Part shown: positions 17,433 to 28,194 of the stretch, one piece after another | Layout of the letters: each line of letters starts with the position of its first letter | Position numbering within the stretch: the first letter of the stretch is position 1 | Source: Halomonas denitrificans | GTDB taxonomy: Bacteria > Pseudomonadota > Gammaproteobacteria > Pseudomonadales > Halomonadaceae | Reading direction: 5' to 3' | NCBI RefSeq assembly: GCF_003056305.1 | Contig: NZ_PYVX01000001.1 | Location: 372,001-436,000, forward strand | Length of the DNA: 64,000 bases | The notes under the pieces: generated by a model | What the model saw: only the letters and a program-made list of their open reading frames with translations | Databases searched by the model: none | What the model was told of the DNA's origin: nothing | Translations under genes and position numbers: made by a program

Positions 17433-18236
17433 TCACTCGCCGAAGGAGATCTCCGGACCATCGGGCGCCTGGCCCTCGACCTGCTCGGCCACCTGGCGGG
17501 CCATATCGCGAAAGCCGGTGGTCACCTCACCCTCGGGCTCGGCCACCACGGTGGGGCGACCGCCATCGACCTGCTCGCGGATCGCCAGGCTCAGCGGCAG
17601 CCGGCCGAGCACCCGGGTCTCGTACTCGTCGGCGATGCGCTCACCGCCGCCCTCGCCGAAGATCGGCTCGCTGTGGCCGCACTGGGAGCAGGTGTGCAGG
17701 CTCATGTTCTCCACCACGCCGAGCACCGGCACGTTGACCTTGCGGAACATCTCGATGCCCTTGCGGGCGTCGAGCAGCGCGATATCCTGGGGCGTGGTCA
17801 CGATCACCGCGCCGTCCACCGGCACCTTCTGGGCCAGGGTCAGCTGGATGTCGCCGGTACCCGGCGGCATGTCGATGAACAGGTAGTCGAGATCGTCCCA
17901 GGCCGTCTGGGTGAGCATCTGCTGGAAGGCCCCGGCCACCATCGGCCCGCGCCACACCATGGGCTCACGGACGTCGGCCAGGAAGGCCATGGACATGGCC
18001 TGGATGCCGTGGGCCTCGAGCGGCCGGAAGCGGTTCTCGCCCGCGGACTGGGGGCGCACGCCCTCGCCCACCCCGAGCATCTGGGCCTGGCTGGGCCCGT
18101 AGATGTCGGCGTCCAGGATGCCGACCCGGTAGCCCTCGGCGGCCATGGCCAGCGCCAGGTTGACGGTGACGGTGGACTTGCCCACCCCTCCCTTGCCGGA
18201 TGCCACGGCGACGATATGCTTGACCCCTTCGATCAC
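17433..18236 (-). CDS. apbC: Iron-sulfur cluster carrier protein ApbC (Mrp family)
   Basis: A 267-residue P-loop ATPase that binds and transfers Fe-S clusters. It has the deviant Walker A SGKGGVGKSTV, the switch motif DADIYGPSQ, MPPGTGDIQLTL and the cluster-ligand CSQC motif. I chose a GTG start at 18236 because GGAG is 6 nt upstream and IEGVKHIVAVASGKGG is the normal core start. The N-terminal DUF59 domain of the longer E. coli protein is absent. Confidence 0.93.
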   Translation of the reverse strand: MIEGVKHIVAVASGKGGVGKSTVTVNLALAMAAEGYRVGILDADIYGPSQAQMLGVGEGVRPQSAGENRFRPLEAHGIQAMSMAFLADVREPMVWRGPMVAGAFQQMLTQTAWDDLDYLFIDMPPGTGDIQLTLAQKVPVDGAVIVTTPQDIALLDARKGIEMFRKVNVPVLGVVENMSLHTCSQCGHSEPIFGEGGGERIADEYETRVLGRLPLSLAIREQVDGGRPTVVAEPEGEVTTGFRDMARQVAEQVEGQAPDGPEISFGE

Positions 18237-18373
18237 GGATCGCTCCTTCTGCTGTTGGGGGTTGCCACGCGAGCGGCATGAACGGCCAGTATACCCGCCG
18301 GGTCGCCCCGCCATGCAATGCCTGCTCGTCGATGCCTGCCTTGCCCTCTCGCCCTGCTCTCATGCCCGACAAC

Positions 18374-18400
18374 GAAAACGGCGAGCCGAGGGCTCGCCGT
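18374..18400 (-). terminator. Terminator of the coiled-coil gene
   Basis: ACGGCGAGCC with a 3-nt loop and its perfect complement is followed on the minus strand by TTTTCGTT. It lies 31 bp after the stop codon. Confidence 0.85.
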
Positions 18401-18431
18401 GGGGCAGGACAGGAAGTGGCTTCCTGGAAGG

Positions 18432-19478
18432 TCAGTCGGTGTTGGCGCCCTGGGCGGCCTCGGCCTTCGGCGGCTCCTCGGCCGCCGGCTCGGCAGCGGC
18501 TTCCTCGCCACCCTCGGGCTGGACGCTCTGCTCCAGCTCGTCAAGCTCGCTGCGCCAGGTCTCGAGCTGGCCGTCCAGGCGTTCGAGCTTGGACTGGCGC
18601 GAGGCGACCTGGGCGTCGAGCTCGGCTACCTCCTCGCGGCCGACCTTGATCGCGACCTCGAGATCCTTGAAGGTCTCGCGGGCCTGCTCGACGCTCGAGC
18701 GGGCCTCTTCCAGCTCGCCCTGGGTCGCCTCGAGGGCCTCGGCGGCCTCGTTGCGGCTCGCCTCGAGCTCGGCGATCTCCTGCTCGAGGGCATCGCGCTC
18801 CTGCTGCAGGGCCGACAGCGCCTCGTCGACCTCCGCCTGGCGCTGCTCGGACGCGGCGATCTGCTGCTTGAGCTCGTCGAGCCTCGCCAGCGCCTCGTCA
18901 CGGGCGGCGACCGCCTCGCTGCGCTCCTGCTCGGCCTGCTGGCGGGCCTGCTCGGCTTCCTGGCGAGCCTGTTCGGCGGCCTGGCGCGCCTCCTCGGCCT
19001 TCTGGCGAGAGGCCTGGGCCTCGTCACGCGCCTCGGCGGCCTCGCGACGCGCCGCCTGGGTGGCCGCCAGCTCCTCCTCGGCGCTGGCCAGTGCCGCCCG
19101 GCGCTCTTCCAGGTCGGCCTCGGCGGACGACACGGAGGCCTGGGCCACCTCGAGCTCGGTCTGGGCCGCATCGATCTCGGCGCGCACGCCCTCCAGCTCG
19201 GCCTCGGCGGCCTGGAGCTGCTCGTCGAGCTCGGCACGACGCGCCTCGAGGTCGTCGATATTGCCGGCCTCGCTCTGCAGCGCCTCGACGCGCTCGGTGA
19301 GCGACGCGTTCTCGGCCTGCACGCCGTCGAGGCGCTGACGCAGCGACTCCAGGGCCTCGTTGCTGGAGCTGGCGCTCGACTGGGCGATCAGCGCCCAGAT
19401 CAACGCCACGACCGCCACGGCCGTAAGGCCCTTGACGCGATTATCCTTGAACAGCTCACTCATCGACGTATCGGCCAT
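18432..19478 (-). CDS. Membrane-anchored coiled-coil protein of unknown function
   Basis: A 348-residue protein I do not recognise. A short cytoplasmic start (ADTSMSELFKDNRVKG) leads to one membrane segment (LTAVAVVALIWALIAQ, about residues 18-33). About 280 residues of near-continuous heptad-patterned helix follow, very rich in E, A, R and Q, for example SLTERVEALQSEAGNIDDLE. The tail is acidic and Pro/Ala-rich. Topology suggests the coiled coil is periplasmic, but this is inference. The ATG at 19478 follows GGGGGA; a later in-frame Met is possible. It is monocistronic, with its own terminator, between apbC and arfB. Confidence 0.75.
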   Translation of the reverse strand: MADTSMSELFKDNRVKGLTAVAVVALIWALIAQSSASSSNEALESLRQRLDGVQAENASLTERVEALQSEAGNIDDLEARRAELDEQLQAAEAELEGVRAEIDAAQTELEVAQASVSSAEADLEERRAALASAEEELAATQAARREAAEARDEAQASRQKAEEARQAAEQARQEAEQARQQAEQERSEAVAARDEALARLDELKQQIAASEQRQAEVDEALSALQQERDALEQEIAELEASRNEAAEALEATQGELEEARSSVEQARETFKDLEVAIKVGREEVAELDAQVASRQSKLERLDGQLETWRSELDELEQSVQPEGGEEAAAEPAAEEPPKAEAAQGANTD

Positions 19479-19604
19479 CGGCGAGTCCCCCTGCATGGTT
19501 GGGTGTCGGTCGCCGGCCACGCTCGGCCGGCCATCACGGTGTCGTCTCCCAGCATACACGCCAGGCCGGCGACCGCCACCCGGGCAGCGATGACGCCGTC
19601 AACG

Positions 19605-20018
19605 TCAGGGCTCGACCTTGCCGCGCAGGGCCTTGTGCCGACCGCGCTTCTTCTTGCTGTCCAGGCGACGCTGCTTGGCGCCCTTGCTGGGTCGGGTGGC
19701 GATGCGCTTCTTCGGCGCGTACATCACACTCTTGATCAGCGCCTTGAGCCGCGCCAGGGCCTCGGCGCGATTGCGCTCCTGGGTGCGGTGGCTCTGGGCC
19801 TTGATGATCACCACGCCGTCGCGAGTGATGCGCTGATCGCCCAGCGCCAGCAGCTTCTCCTTGAAGCCCTCGGGGAGGCTGGAGGCCTGGATGTCGAAGC
19901 GCAGGTGAATCGCCGTGGCGACCTTGTTGACGTTCTGGCCGCCGGCGCCCTGGGCGCGCACCGCCTGCATCTCGATCTCGTGGTCGGGAAGGGTCACCTG
20001 GCGTGAGAGTTCCAGCAT
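19605..20018 (-). CDS. arfB: Alternative ribosome-rescue factor ArfB (peptidyl-tRNA hydrolase)
   Basis: A 137-residue protein with the release-factor GGQ motif (RAQGAGGQNVNKV) near the N-terminus. The basic C-terminal tail (KKRGRHKALRGK and neighbours) enters the empty mRNA channel in known ArfB/YaeJ. It rescues ribosomes stalled without a stop codon. The ATG at 20018 gives the normal length of about 140; upstream in-frame codons lack similarity. Confidence 0.93.
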   Translation of the reverse strand: MLELSRQVTLPDHEIEMQAVRAQGAGGQNVNKVATAIHLRFDIQASSLPEGFKEKLLALGDQRITRDGVVIIKAQSHRTQERNRAEALARLKALIKSVMYAPKKRIATRPSKGAKQRRLDSKKKRGRHKALRGKVEP

Positions 20019-20044
20019 GCTGTCTGCCTGAGTGGGAGAAATGG

Positions 20045-20067
20045 GCCCGGCGCCATCGGCGCCGGGC
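20045..20067 (-). terminator. Hairpin downstream of the spermidine-synthase-like gene
   Basis: GCCCGGCGCC-ATC-GGCGCCGGGC is a perfect 10-bp stem 10 bp past the stop of the gene at 20077. No strong T-run follows (CATTTCTC), so termination may be partial, with read-through into arfB possible. Confidence 0.45.
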
Positions 20068-20076
20068 ATGGGACGA

Positions 20077-20751
20077 TCAGCTGGCCAGCCAGATCCGGTG
20101 CTTCGCGCCCTTGCCGGGGCGGTGGGCGCGCACGGTGATCTCCTCGACCAGCAGGCCGACGCGGCGCAGCCGCTCGGTGAAGGCCGGGTCCTGCCCCGCC
20201 GACCAGACCGCCAGCACCCCGTCGGGGCGCAGGGCCTGCTGGGCGACTTCGAGCCCCCGGGGCGAATAGAGCCAGTCGTTCTCGCGCCGCGTCAGCCCCT
20301 CGGGGCCGTTGTCCACGTCGAGCATGATGGCGTCGAAGCCGCCGGGCTCGGCGCGCAGCAGCTCGCCCACGTCGCCCAGGCTCACTCGCGTACGGGGATC
20401 GTCGAGGGGGCGCCCGGCGGCCGCCCCGAGCGGGCCGCGATTCCACTCCACCACGCCGGGGACCAGCTCCGCGACGACCACCTCGGCATCCTCGCCGAGC
20501 GCCGCCAGGGCGGCCGCCAGGGTGAAGCCCATGCCCAGGCCGCCGACCAGCACGCGCGCCCCGGGACGCCCGGCGACGCGCCGGCAGGCGAGCTCCCCGA
20601 GAGCGTCCTCGGAGCCGTGCAGGCGCGTGTTCATCAGATCGCCCGGGGCGCCGACGATGCGGATGGAGAACTCGTCGTTGCGCTGCAGCAAGCGCAGCTG
20701 GGTGCCCTGACCGGGAATGCTCGCGATGCCGATCTCTTCGAATTTGGCCAT
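20077..20751 (-). CDS. Spermidine synthase-like SAM-binding protein
   Basis: A 224-residue Rossmann-fold protein resembling the C-terminal domain of spermidine synthases. It has the cofactor loop VLVGGLGMGFTLAAAL, an acidic residue after the second strand (VVVAELVPGVVEWNR) and the LDVDNGPEGLT motif. The N-terminal tetramerisation domain is reduced. True aminopropyl-transfer activity is uncertain; annotated relatives are often called spermine/spermidine synthase family or methyltransferases. It lies directly upstream of arfB on the same strand. Confidence 0.75.
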   Translation of the reverse strand: MAKFEEIGIASIPGQGTQLRLLQRNDEFSIRIVGAPGDLMNTRLHGSEDALGELACRRVAGRPGARVLVGGLGMGFTLAAALAALGEDAEVVVAELVPGVVEWNRGPLGAAAGRPLDDPRTRVSLGDVGELLRAEPGGFDAIMLDVDNGPEGLTRRENDWLYSPRGLEVAQQALRPDGVLAVWSAGQDPAFTERLRRVGLLVEEITVRAHRPGKGAKHRIWLAS

Positions 20752-20866
20752 GCTGTCTCGCTGTCACGGGAATGACTCGGTCACCGGAACGGCGCCGAAA
20801 GCGCGCATTATGCGCGGGCCGCCGACGACTTGCCACGCCGTCGCCCCGGCGCGCCTCGCACCGGCG

Positions 20867-21421
20867 TCACTCCTGCTTGTGCGCCAGCGCCATCAGGTAG
20901 AGCGCCAGCGCCAGGGCCAGCACCGAGAGCGCCAGGTAGATCGCATCCAGCGGGGTGTCGAAGTTGATCCCCACCACCGCGCGGAAGAACTCGATGATCA
21001 CGGCGAGTATGACCACCCGCGCAATCTTGTCCTTGAGCTGATCGAGGGAGCTGACGTTGAAGGGGTGATGGGGATCACGCCCCTCGGCGGGCTCGATGCG
21101 CGAGACGAAAAGCTTGTAGACGCCCAGCGCGAAGATCATCAGCACCAGAGCGATCAGGTAGATGTCCACGGCCACGATGATGTCGGTGACCACGGTCTTG
21201 TGGATGTCGTCTCCTCCGCTGAGGTAGTGACGCCAGGTATCGGCCAGGACCGAGAGCACGTCCAGGCTGGCGATGATGAACAGCACCAGCGCCCCCAGCA
21301 GCGCCGGAATCACGGCCATCAGCACCATCAGCCGCGAGTGCCACAGGAAGGCCTCGAAGCGTCGCTCGAGCTGCCCGCGGCGTTTCGCGGGGCGGGGATC
21401 AGGGCGGTGTTGCGGTTCCAT
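20867..21421 (-). CDS. YqhA family (UPF0114) membrane protein
   Basis: A 184-residue inner-membrane protein with about four hydrophobic segments. It shows the UPF0114/YqhA pattern FEAFLWHSRLMVLMAVIPAL, VDIYLIALVLMIFALGVYKLF and LDQLKDKIARVVILAVI. Function in the family is not settled. The ATG at 21421 has GAGGAGA upstream. A charged N-terminal stretch of about 20 residues precedes the family core. Confidence 0.85.
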   Translation of the reverse strand: MEPQHRPDPRPAKRRGQLERRFEAFLWHSRLMVLMAVIPALLGALVLFIIASLDVLSVLADTWRHYLSGGDDIHKTVVTDIIVAVDIYLIALVLMIFALGVYKLFVSRIEPAEGRDPHHPFNVSSLDQLKDKIARVVILAVIIEFFRAVVGINFDTPLDAIYLALSVLALALALYLMALAHKQE

Positions 21422-21475
21422 GTCGTGCGTCTCCTCGATGACGGGGCGTCCGCCGACGCGATCGCCGCCGAACAT

Positions 21476-21506
21476 TTGACCCAGGCGCGAAGGATACCCC
21501 TATGAT
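21476..21506 (+). promoter_or_regulatory. Possible yihY promoter
   Basis: TTGACC (21476-21481) and TATGAT (21501-21506) are good hexamers but are separated by 19 bp, longer than ideal. They lie 30 bp upstream of the yihY start. Confidence 0.35.
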
Positions 21507-21535
21507 GACGCAGGCACACTGGCACGGCAGCCCCG

Positions 21536-22465
21536 ATGACGTCACCCCCCGAAGCCCCCCGGCAGTCGCTCTTCGCCCTGCTGCCGCTGACGCTGCAGTT
21601 CCTGTGGCGCGTACTGTGCGCCTTCCTGCGCAACCGCGGCATCCTGCTGGCCGGCGGGGTCGGCTACAACATCCTGCTCTCCATCGTGCCGCTGTTCGCC
21701 CTGATGGTCGTGCTGCTGGCCGGCGTGGTGGACCAGCAGCACCTGCTCGAGGTGCTCTCCATCCAGGCGCGCCACCTGGCCCCCGCCCACGCGGAGGTGC
21801 TGCTCGACGCCGTGCGCACCCTGCTCGACTCCCGCGACGTGATCGGCATCCTGGGCTTTCCGGTGCTGCTGCTGTTCAGCTCCTTCGCCTTTCGCATGCT
21901 CGAGGATGCCCTGGCGATCATCTTCCACGCGCCCGACACCCACCACCCCCATCGCCGCCTCTGGGTTTCGGTGGCGCTGCCCTACGCCTTCATGCTGGTG
22001 CTCGGGGCGGGCCTGCTCGCCCTGACCCTGCTGGTCAGCCTGGTGAGCTCGATGAACGCGCTGTGGCTGACGCTGTTCGAGCGCAACCTGCCGCTGGCCG
22101 GGCTCTCCGAGCCGATGCTCAACCTGACCAGCTTCCTCGGCGTCTTCCTGCTGTTCAGCGCCATCTACAAGGTGCTGCCAGTGGTCACCATCGCCCTGCG
22201 CCGGGCGGTGGTGGGCGGCTTCGTCGCCGCCCTGCTGTGGGAGGGCGTGCGCTTCCTGCTGGTCTTCTACTTCGCCAACATCTCGCTGGTCAACGCGGTC
22301 TACGGCTCCCTGGCGACCCTGGTCGTGGTGCTGCTGAGCCTGGAGGTGGGTGCCATCATCCTGCTGCTGGGTGCCCAGGTGATCGCCGAGCTGGAGCGCA
22401 ACGCCCGTCTCGGCCTCGCCTGGTACATCGACCCGCGCCGCCAGGCGGTGACCCACGTCGACTGA
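21536..22465 (+). CDS. YihY/BrkB family inner-membrane protein
   Basis: A 309-residue membrane protein with about six hydrophobic segments. It has the YihY/BrkB hallmarks GGVGYNILLSIVPLFALM, ALLWEGVRFLLVFYF and VYGSLATLVVVLLSLEVGA. The family was once called ribonuclease BN in error; its function is unclear. The start at 21536 has no strong ribosome site. It is transcribed away from yqhA. Confidence 0.85.
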   Translation: MTSPPEAPRQSLFALLPLTLQFLWRVLCAFLRNRGILLAGGVGYNILLSIVPLFALMVVLLAGVVDQQHLLEVLSIQARHLAPAHAEVLLDAVRTLLDSRDVIGILGFPVLLLFSSFAFRMLEDALAIIFHAPDTHHPHRRLWVSVALPYAFMLVLGAGLLALTLLVSLVSSMNALWLTLFERNLPLAGLSEPMLNLTSFLGVFLLFSAIYKVLPVVTIALRRAVVGGFVAALLWEGVRFLLVFYFANISLVNAVYGSLATLVVVLLSLEVGAIILLLGAQVIAELERNARLGLAWYIDPRRQAVTHVD

Positions 22466-22516
22466 CGCCCTCGCCGGCGTGGCGCAGGCACCAAGACGGC
22501 TCGGCGAGGACGCGGC

Positions 22517-23947
22517 TCAGAAGGTGGAGAGCCCGGTGGCCTCCATGATCCGATAGCGCCACCGCTGCCAGGTCGAGGCGTCATCATGGGACGCGAAGGG
22601 CTCGCTGGTGATCCGCTGCGGGGTCGAGTGCCAGCGACGCGCGAAGAAGGCCGCCGCGTCGAGCAGGGCCTGGGTCTCGGCAGGCCCCACCAGGCGCACG
22701 CTGGTCTCCAGGTTCAGGTCGTCCAGGTTGCGCCGGGTGAAGTTGGCCGAGCCCAGGATCAGCTCGGCCTCGCCATCGCCCGCGGCGGGTCGACGCAGCA
22801 GCAGCTTGCTGTGGCACTGCTCGCCCTCGGTGGCGCACCAGCGCACCGGCACCCCGGCGGCGTGCAGCTCACGCGCCACCGGGCGGTTGGGGATGCCGCC
22901 CTTCTCGATCCCGAAGGCGTCGCGATTGGGATCGAGCAGCACCCGCAGGGCCACGCCGCGCCGCTGGGCCGCCACCAGCGCCTCGATCAGCGCCCGGTGC
23001 GACAGGTAGAAGACGGCGATATCCAGCCGATCGCCTGGTTCGCTTGCCTCGATGGCCGCCAGCAGCGCCTCGCGGATGGCCCCCTCGGTGAGCACCTGCA
23101 GCCTCGCGCCCTCGGTCGGGGCCGGCGAGGCGGCCAAGGCCTCGGGCCCCGGCAGGCGCACCCCCGACCAGCCCGCCACCGCGCGCTCCGAGCCCAGCAG
23201 GTCCAGCGCCGCCGCCCCCTCGAAGCGCAGCGCCACGTTGCCGTGCCGGCTGCTGGCATCGTGGGGATTGGCCGAGGTGACCAACCCGGCCCAGCCTTCG
23301 CCCCGATCGACGACCAGGGTCTTGCGATGGTTGGCGTTGAAGTTGAGCAGGGTCAGGTAGCTTCGCAGCGGCACCTGCCCCGGGCCCAGGGGATTGGGCA
23401 GCCAGCCACCCTCGTGATGATTCCCGAGCCAGCGCGGCCCCAGGTGCCAGGCCCCCGACCAGAGCGGGTTGGAGGCTCGCAGCCGCGTCAGGTCCGTCAC
23501 GACCACCCGGATACCGGCCGCGCGCAGCCGCTCGAGGTGTGCCGGCTCGAGGCCGCCGTAGAGGGTATTGAGCGGGTCGGTGATGACCACGGCCTCGAGC
23601 CTCGGACGCTCGGCCCTGCGCTCGATCAGCGCCTCGGTGAGCTCCGCCGACAGCGGCCGGAAGTCCTGGCCGTCGGCGGCGCCGGCGAAATCGTTGAACA
23701 GGAACATGTCCAGCACCACCAGGCGCTCGGCCTGGCCGATCAGCGCCATGACCTCGTCGAAGATCCGGCGCCGGGCATGTCGCTCACCGGACGGGGCGTA
23801 CCAGGTCTCGTCGGCGAGGAAACGCACCCCCTCCGCGGAGCGCGCCGGAAAGGCCCGGCCCAGCCCCTCCGGCAGCGGCTTGTAGCGCTGCCAGGCGCCC
23901 ATCGCCAGCCAGGCCACCAGCAGCGCCGTCACGATCCAGGGCCACAT
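22517..23947 (-). CDS. Phospholipase D-like (HKD) family protein
   Basis: A 476-residue protein with an N-terminal membrane anchor (WPWIVTALLVAWLAMGAW) and two PLD half-domains. The first active-site motif is NHRKTLVVD followed by VTSANPHDASSRHGNV; the second is CHSKLLL followed by LILGSANFTRRNLDD. The closest characterised relatives are cardiolipin synthases and exported phospholipases. Which reaction this one performs cannot be read from sequence. The ATG at 23947 follows GGGAGG. Confidence 0.85.
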   Translation of the reverse strand: MWPWIVTALLVAWLAMGAWQRYKPLPEGLGRAFPARSAEGVRFLADETWYAPSGERHARRRIFDEVMALIGQAERLVVLDMFLFNDFAGAADGQDFRPLSAELTEALIERRAERPRLEAVVITDPLNTLYGGLEPAHLERLRAAGIRVVVTDLTRLRASNPLWSGAWHLGPRWLGNHHEGGWLPNPLGPGQVPLRSYLTLLNFNANHRKTLVVDRGEGWAGLVTSANPHDASSRHGNVALRFEGAAALDLLGSERAVAGWSGVRLPGPEALAASPAPTEGARLQVLTEGAIREALLAAIEASEPGDRLDIAVFYLSHRALIEALVAAQRRGVALRVLLDPNRDAFGIEKGGIPNRPVARELHAAGVPVRWCATEGEQCHSKLLLRRPAAGDGEAELILGSANFTRRNLDDLNLETSVRLVGPAETQALLDAAAFFARRWHSTPQRITSEPFASHDDASTWQRWRYRIMEATGLSTF

Positions 23948-24138
23948 GCGGCGCCTCCCTCTCCCTCGGTCTGTCACAGCGTCTCTCCCTCGCGGTTTCC
24001 CGGGCGCCGCCGACCCTCCTGGCGCCCTCACCCGCCCTGCCGCCAACGGGAGGACGGCCTGCCAGCATAGCGAGCGGCCGCCACCAACGCACTACGCCCG
24101 GCCGGGGCCGGGCGCAGCAGAGGGCGTGAGGCGCCGGC

Positions 24139-24357
24139 TCAGCCCTGGCGCGGTCGCCTACGACGTCGCACCAGGCGCGCCAGCGGTACCAGGGCGGCGA
24201 GCCCCAGGGCGCCGATCGCCAGCACCGCGAGCATCGCCGGGCTGCCGGTATGGGCATGGACCTCGGGGGCGCCGTGGCCCGAATGCGCCAGGGCCAGCGG
24301 TGTCGCAAGCAGGCTCGCGGCGAGGACGGGGAAGGTTCGGGATGCGCGAAGGGTCAT
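24139..24357 (-). CDS. Small exported His-rich protein at the end of the urease operon
   Basis: A 72-residue protein. A signal peptide (ASRTFPVLAASLLATPLALA) is followed at once by a His-rich motif (HSGHGAPEVHAHTG). One membrane segment (MLAVLAIGALGLAALVPLA) and an Arg-rich end (RLVRRRRRPRQG) complete it. GGAGA lies 8 nt before the ATG. It starts 46 bp after ureG on the same strand. The His motif just after signal cleavage resembles the start of HupE/UreJ nickel permeases, but only one further helix is present. A role in nickel handling is a guess from context. Confidence 0.6.
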   Translation of the reverse strand: MTLRASRTFPVLAASLLATPLALAHSGHGAPEVHAHTGSPAMLAVLAIGALGLAALVPLARLVRRRRRPRQG

Positions 24358-24403
24358 GGGCAGGTCTCCAGGCAGTGGAAAAGAGGGTCGGGTGAGCAAA
24401 GGA

Positions 24404-25057
<654 letters not shown>

Positions 25058-25083
25058 GGATCCTCTCCTAGGTTCTTGATCCG

Positions 25084-25836
25084 TTAGCTTCTGAACAGTC
25101 GTGAGTACTGGGTCTCGTGCAGGGCGCTGGCCAGTGCCAGGCCCGGCAGCGCCGGCCCCAGGTCGTCGTCCTCGAGCGCCAGGGCCTCGTCCACCGCGGC
25201 CACCAGCGCCGGGCGCAGCCGTTCCACCAGGCGCTGCGCCGCGGTATGGCCGAGCGGCAGGGCCTTGCAGGCCACGGCGAGCTGGTTCTCCAGCCAGGCC
25301 CAGGCGAAGCCCAGCAGCGCCTGGCGCACCGGCACGCCCCGCACGTGGGCCGTCCAGGCAAAGACCGTCACGTAGCCGGGCTCGCCGGGCAGCGCCGGGG
25401 CCTCGCTCGCGGGGCCGCCGGGCAGCAGCGCGAGGCTCGAAAGCAGGCGTACCAGGGCGGCGCCCAGGCGGCGATCCTCGGCGGCGAGCTCCGCGGTCTC
25501 GCGGGAGGCGGCGAGCCAGGCGTCCCACTCGGCGACGGCCTCGCCGTCCGCCGCCTGCCAGGCCCGGGTGAGGCGCGCCAGCGCCGGCAGCTCGCAGCGA
25601 GTCAGGCCGTCCTCGAGCACCCCCTCGAGCCACTCGCCGAGGCTCGCTTCGTCCGACACCCAGCCCAGCTCGAAGGCGCTCTCGAGCCCCTGGGAGAAGG
25701 CGAAGGCGCCGATGGGCAGCGCCGGGCTGACCAGCTGCAGGAGCCCCAGCAGCGCCAGGTCGTCGTCCCTGGGCGCCGTCGCCGGCCCCTCAGTGGGCGT
25801 GATCATGGGCATGGCCGTGGTGATGCAGGTGTTCAT
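25084..25836 (-). CDS. ureF: Urease accessory protein UreF
   Basis: A helical protein of about 250 residues that bridges UreD and UreG on apo-urease. It has the family core [21 protein letters not shown] and ends in [10 protein letters not shown], as most UreF proteins do. The start is uncertain. The ATG at 25836 has GGAGAGG at good spacing, but an ATG at 25806 would give a more usual length of about 240. Either start overlaps the His-rich 3' end of ureE. Confidence 0.93.
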   Translation of the reverse strand: MNTCITTAMPMITPTEGPATAPRDDDLALLGLLQLVSPALPIGAFAFSQGLESAFELGWVSDEASLGEWLEGVLEDGLTRCELPALARLTRAWQAADGEAVAEWDAWLAASRETAELAAEDRRLGAALVRLLSSLALLPGGPASEAPALPGEPGYVTVFAWTAHVRGVPVRQALLGFAWAWLENQLAVACKALPLGHTAAQRLVERLRPALVAAVDEALALEDDDLGPALPGLALASALHETQYSRLFRS

Positions 25837-26317
25837 GGCCCTCTCCATCCGCCGCTTCGCCGCGGGCGTGGGACGCCGTGTGAGAATAGGCGCCCGGCTC
25901 GGGGTCGAAGGGCGCCCGGTGATGCTCGAGGCGCGCCCCCAGCCGCTCGGCCAGGGCCTCGAGGACATGATCCGGCGGGAAGCGCACGTAGCCGCCCTCC
26001 CCGTCCTCGCCCAGCGCCAGCTGCACGTGGCGGTTGCCCAGGTGATAGGCGAGCCGCGCCAGCGGCAGGCCGGCCGCGATGCGGGCGGTCACCACCGGCT
26101 CCACGGCGGCGCGGATGCGCACCACCTCGCCTCCCTCGCCGCGCAGCCCCTCGCCGTCGCGCAGCACCGGGCCGCGATCGAGGAACAGGCCCATGGCGCG
26201 CCCGGCATCGCTCTCGGCCTTGAGCCGACCCAGCACGCGCTGTTCGAAGGGCAGCGTCAGGGTGTCACTCGCCCGGCTCGCCTCGATGGGCCCCAGGCGT
26301 TCGATCAGTTTCAGCAT
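25790..26317 (-). CDS. ureE: Urease nickel-chaperone UreE
   Basis: A 175-residue metallochaperone. The N-terminal half has LTLPFEQRVLGRLKAES and GLFLDRGPVLRDGE. The middle contains YHLGNRHV, the conserved metal-site region. The last 30 residues carry a His-rich tail ([15 protein letters not shown]) that binds nickel in relatives. The ATG at 26317 is chosen because AGGG lies 9 nt upstream; two earlier ATGs have poor spacing. It is separated from ureC by an unusual 173-bp gap. Confidence 0.95.
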   Translation of the reverse strand: MLKLIERLGPIEASRASDTLTLPFEQRVLGRLKAESDAGRAMGLFLDRGPVLRDGEGLRGEGGEVVRIRAAVEPVVTARIAAGLPLARLAYHLGNRHVQLALGEDGEGGYVRFPPDHVLEALAERLGARLEHHRAPFDPEPGAYSHTASHARGEAADGEGHEHLHHHGHAHDHAH

Positions 26318-26413
26318 CGGCATCATCCCTAGAAGGTATTCGCGGCTGATCGGGCGGCAGGCCCGACGTGTCGGACCATGACGAGGGCGCTGTGAATACT
26401 TCCCTGTAAGCTA

Positions 26414-26435
26414 CTTTTGCCATCCCTGGCAAAAG
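26414..26435. repeat. Hairpin in the ureC-ureE gap
   Basis: CTTTTGCCA-TCCC-TGGCAAAAG is a perfect 9-bp inverted repeat in the 173-bp non-coding gap that splits the otherwise tight ure operon. Because the stem itself holds runs of T and A, it could act as a weak terminator in either direction. It may also be part of an intergenic repeat element; see findings. Confidence 0.6.
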
Positions 26436-26490
26436 ACCCTCGCGCCGACCTGCCCCCGGCGCCGCTTGAGTGTTGGTCATCACCTGCGGC

Positions 26491-28190
<1,700 letters not shown>

Positions 28191-28194
<4 letters not shown>

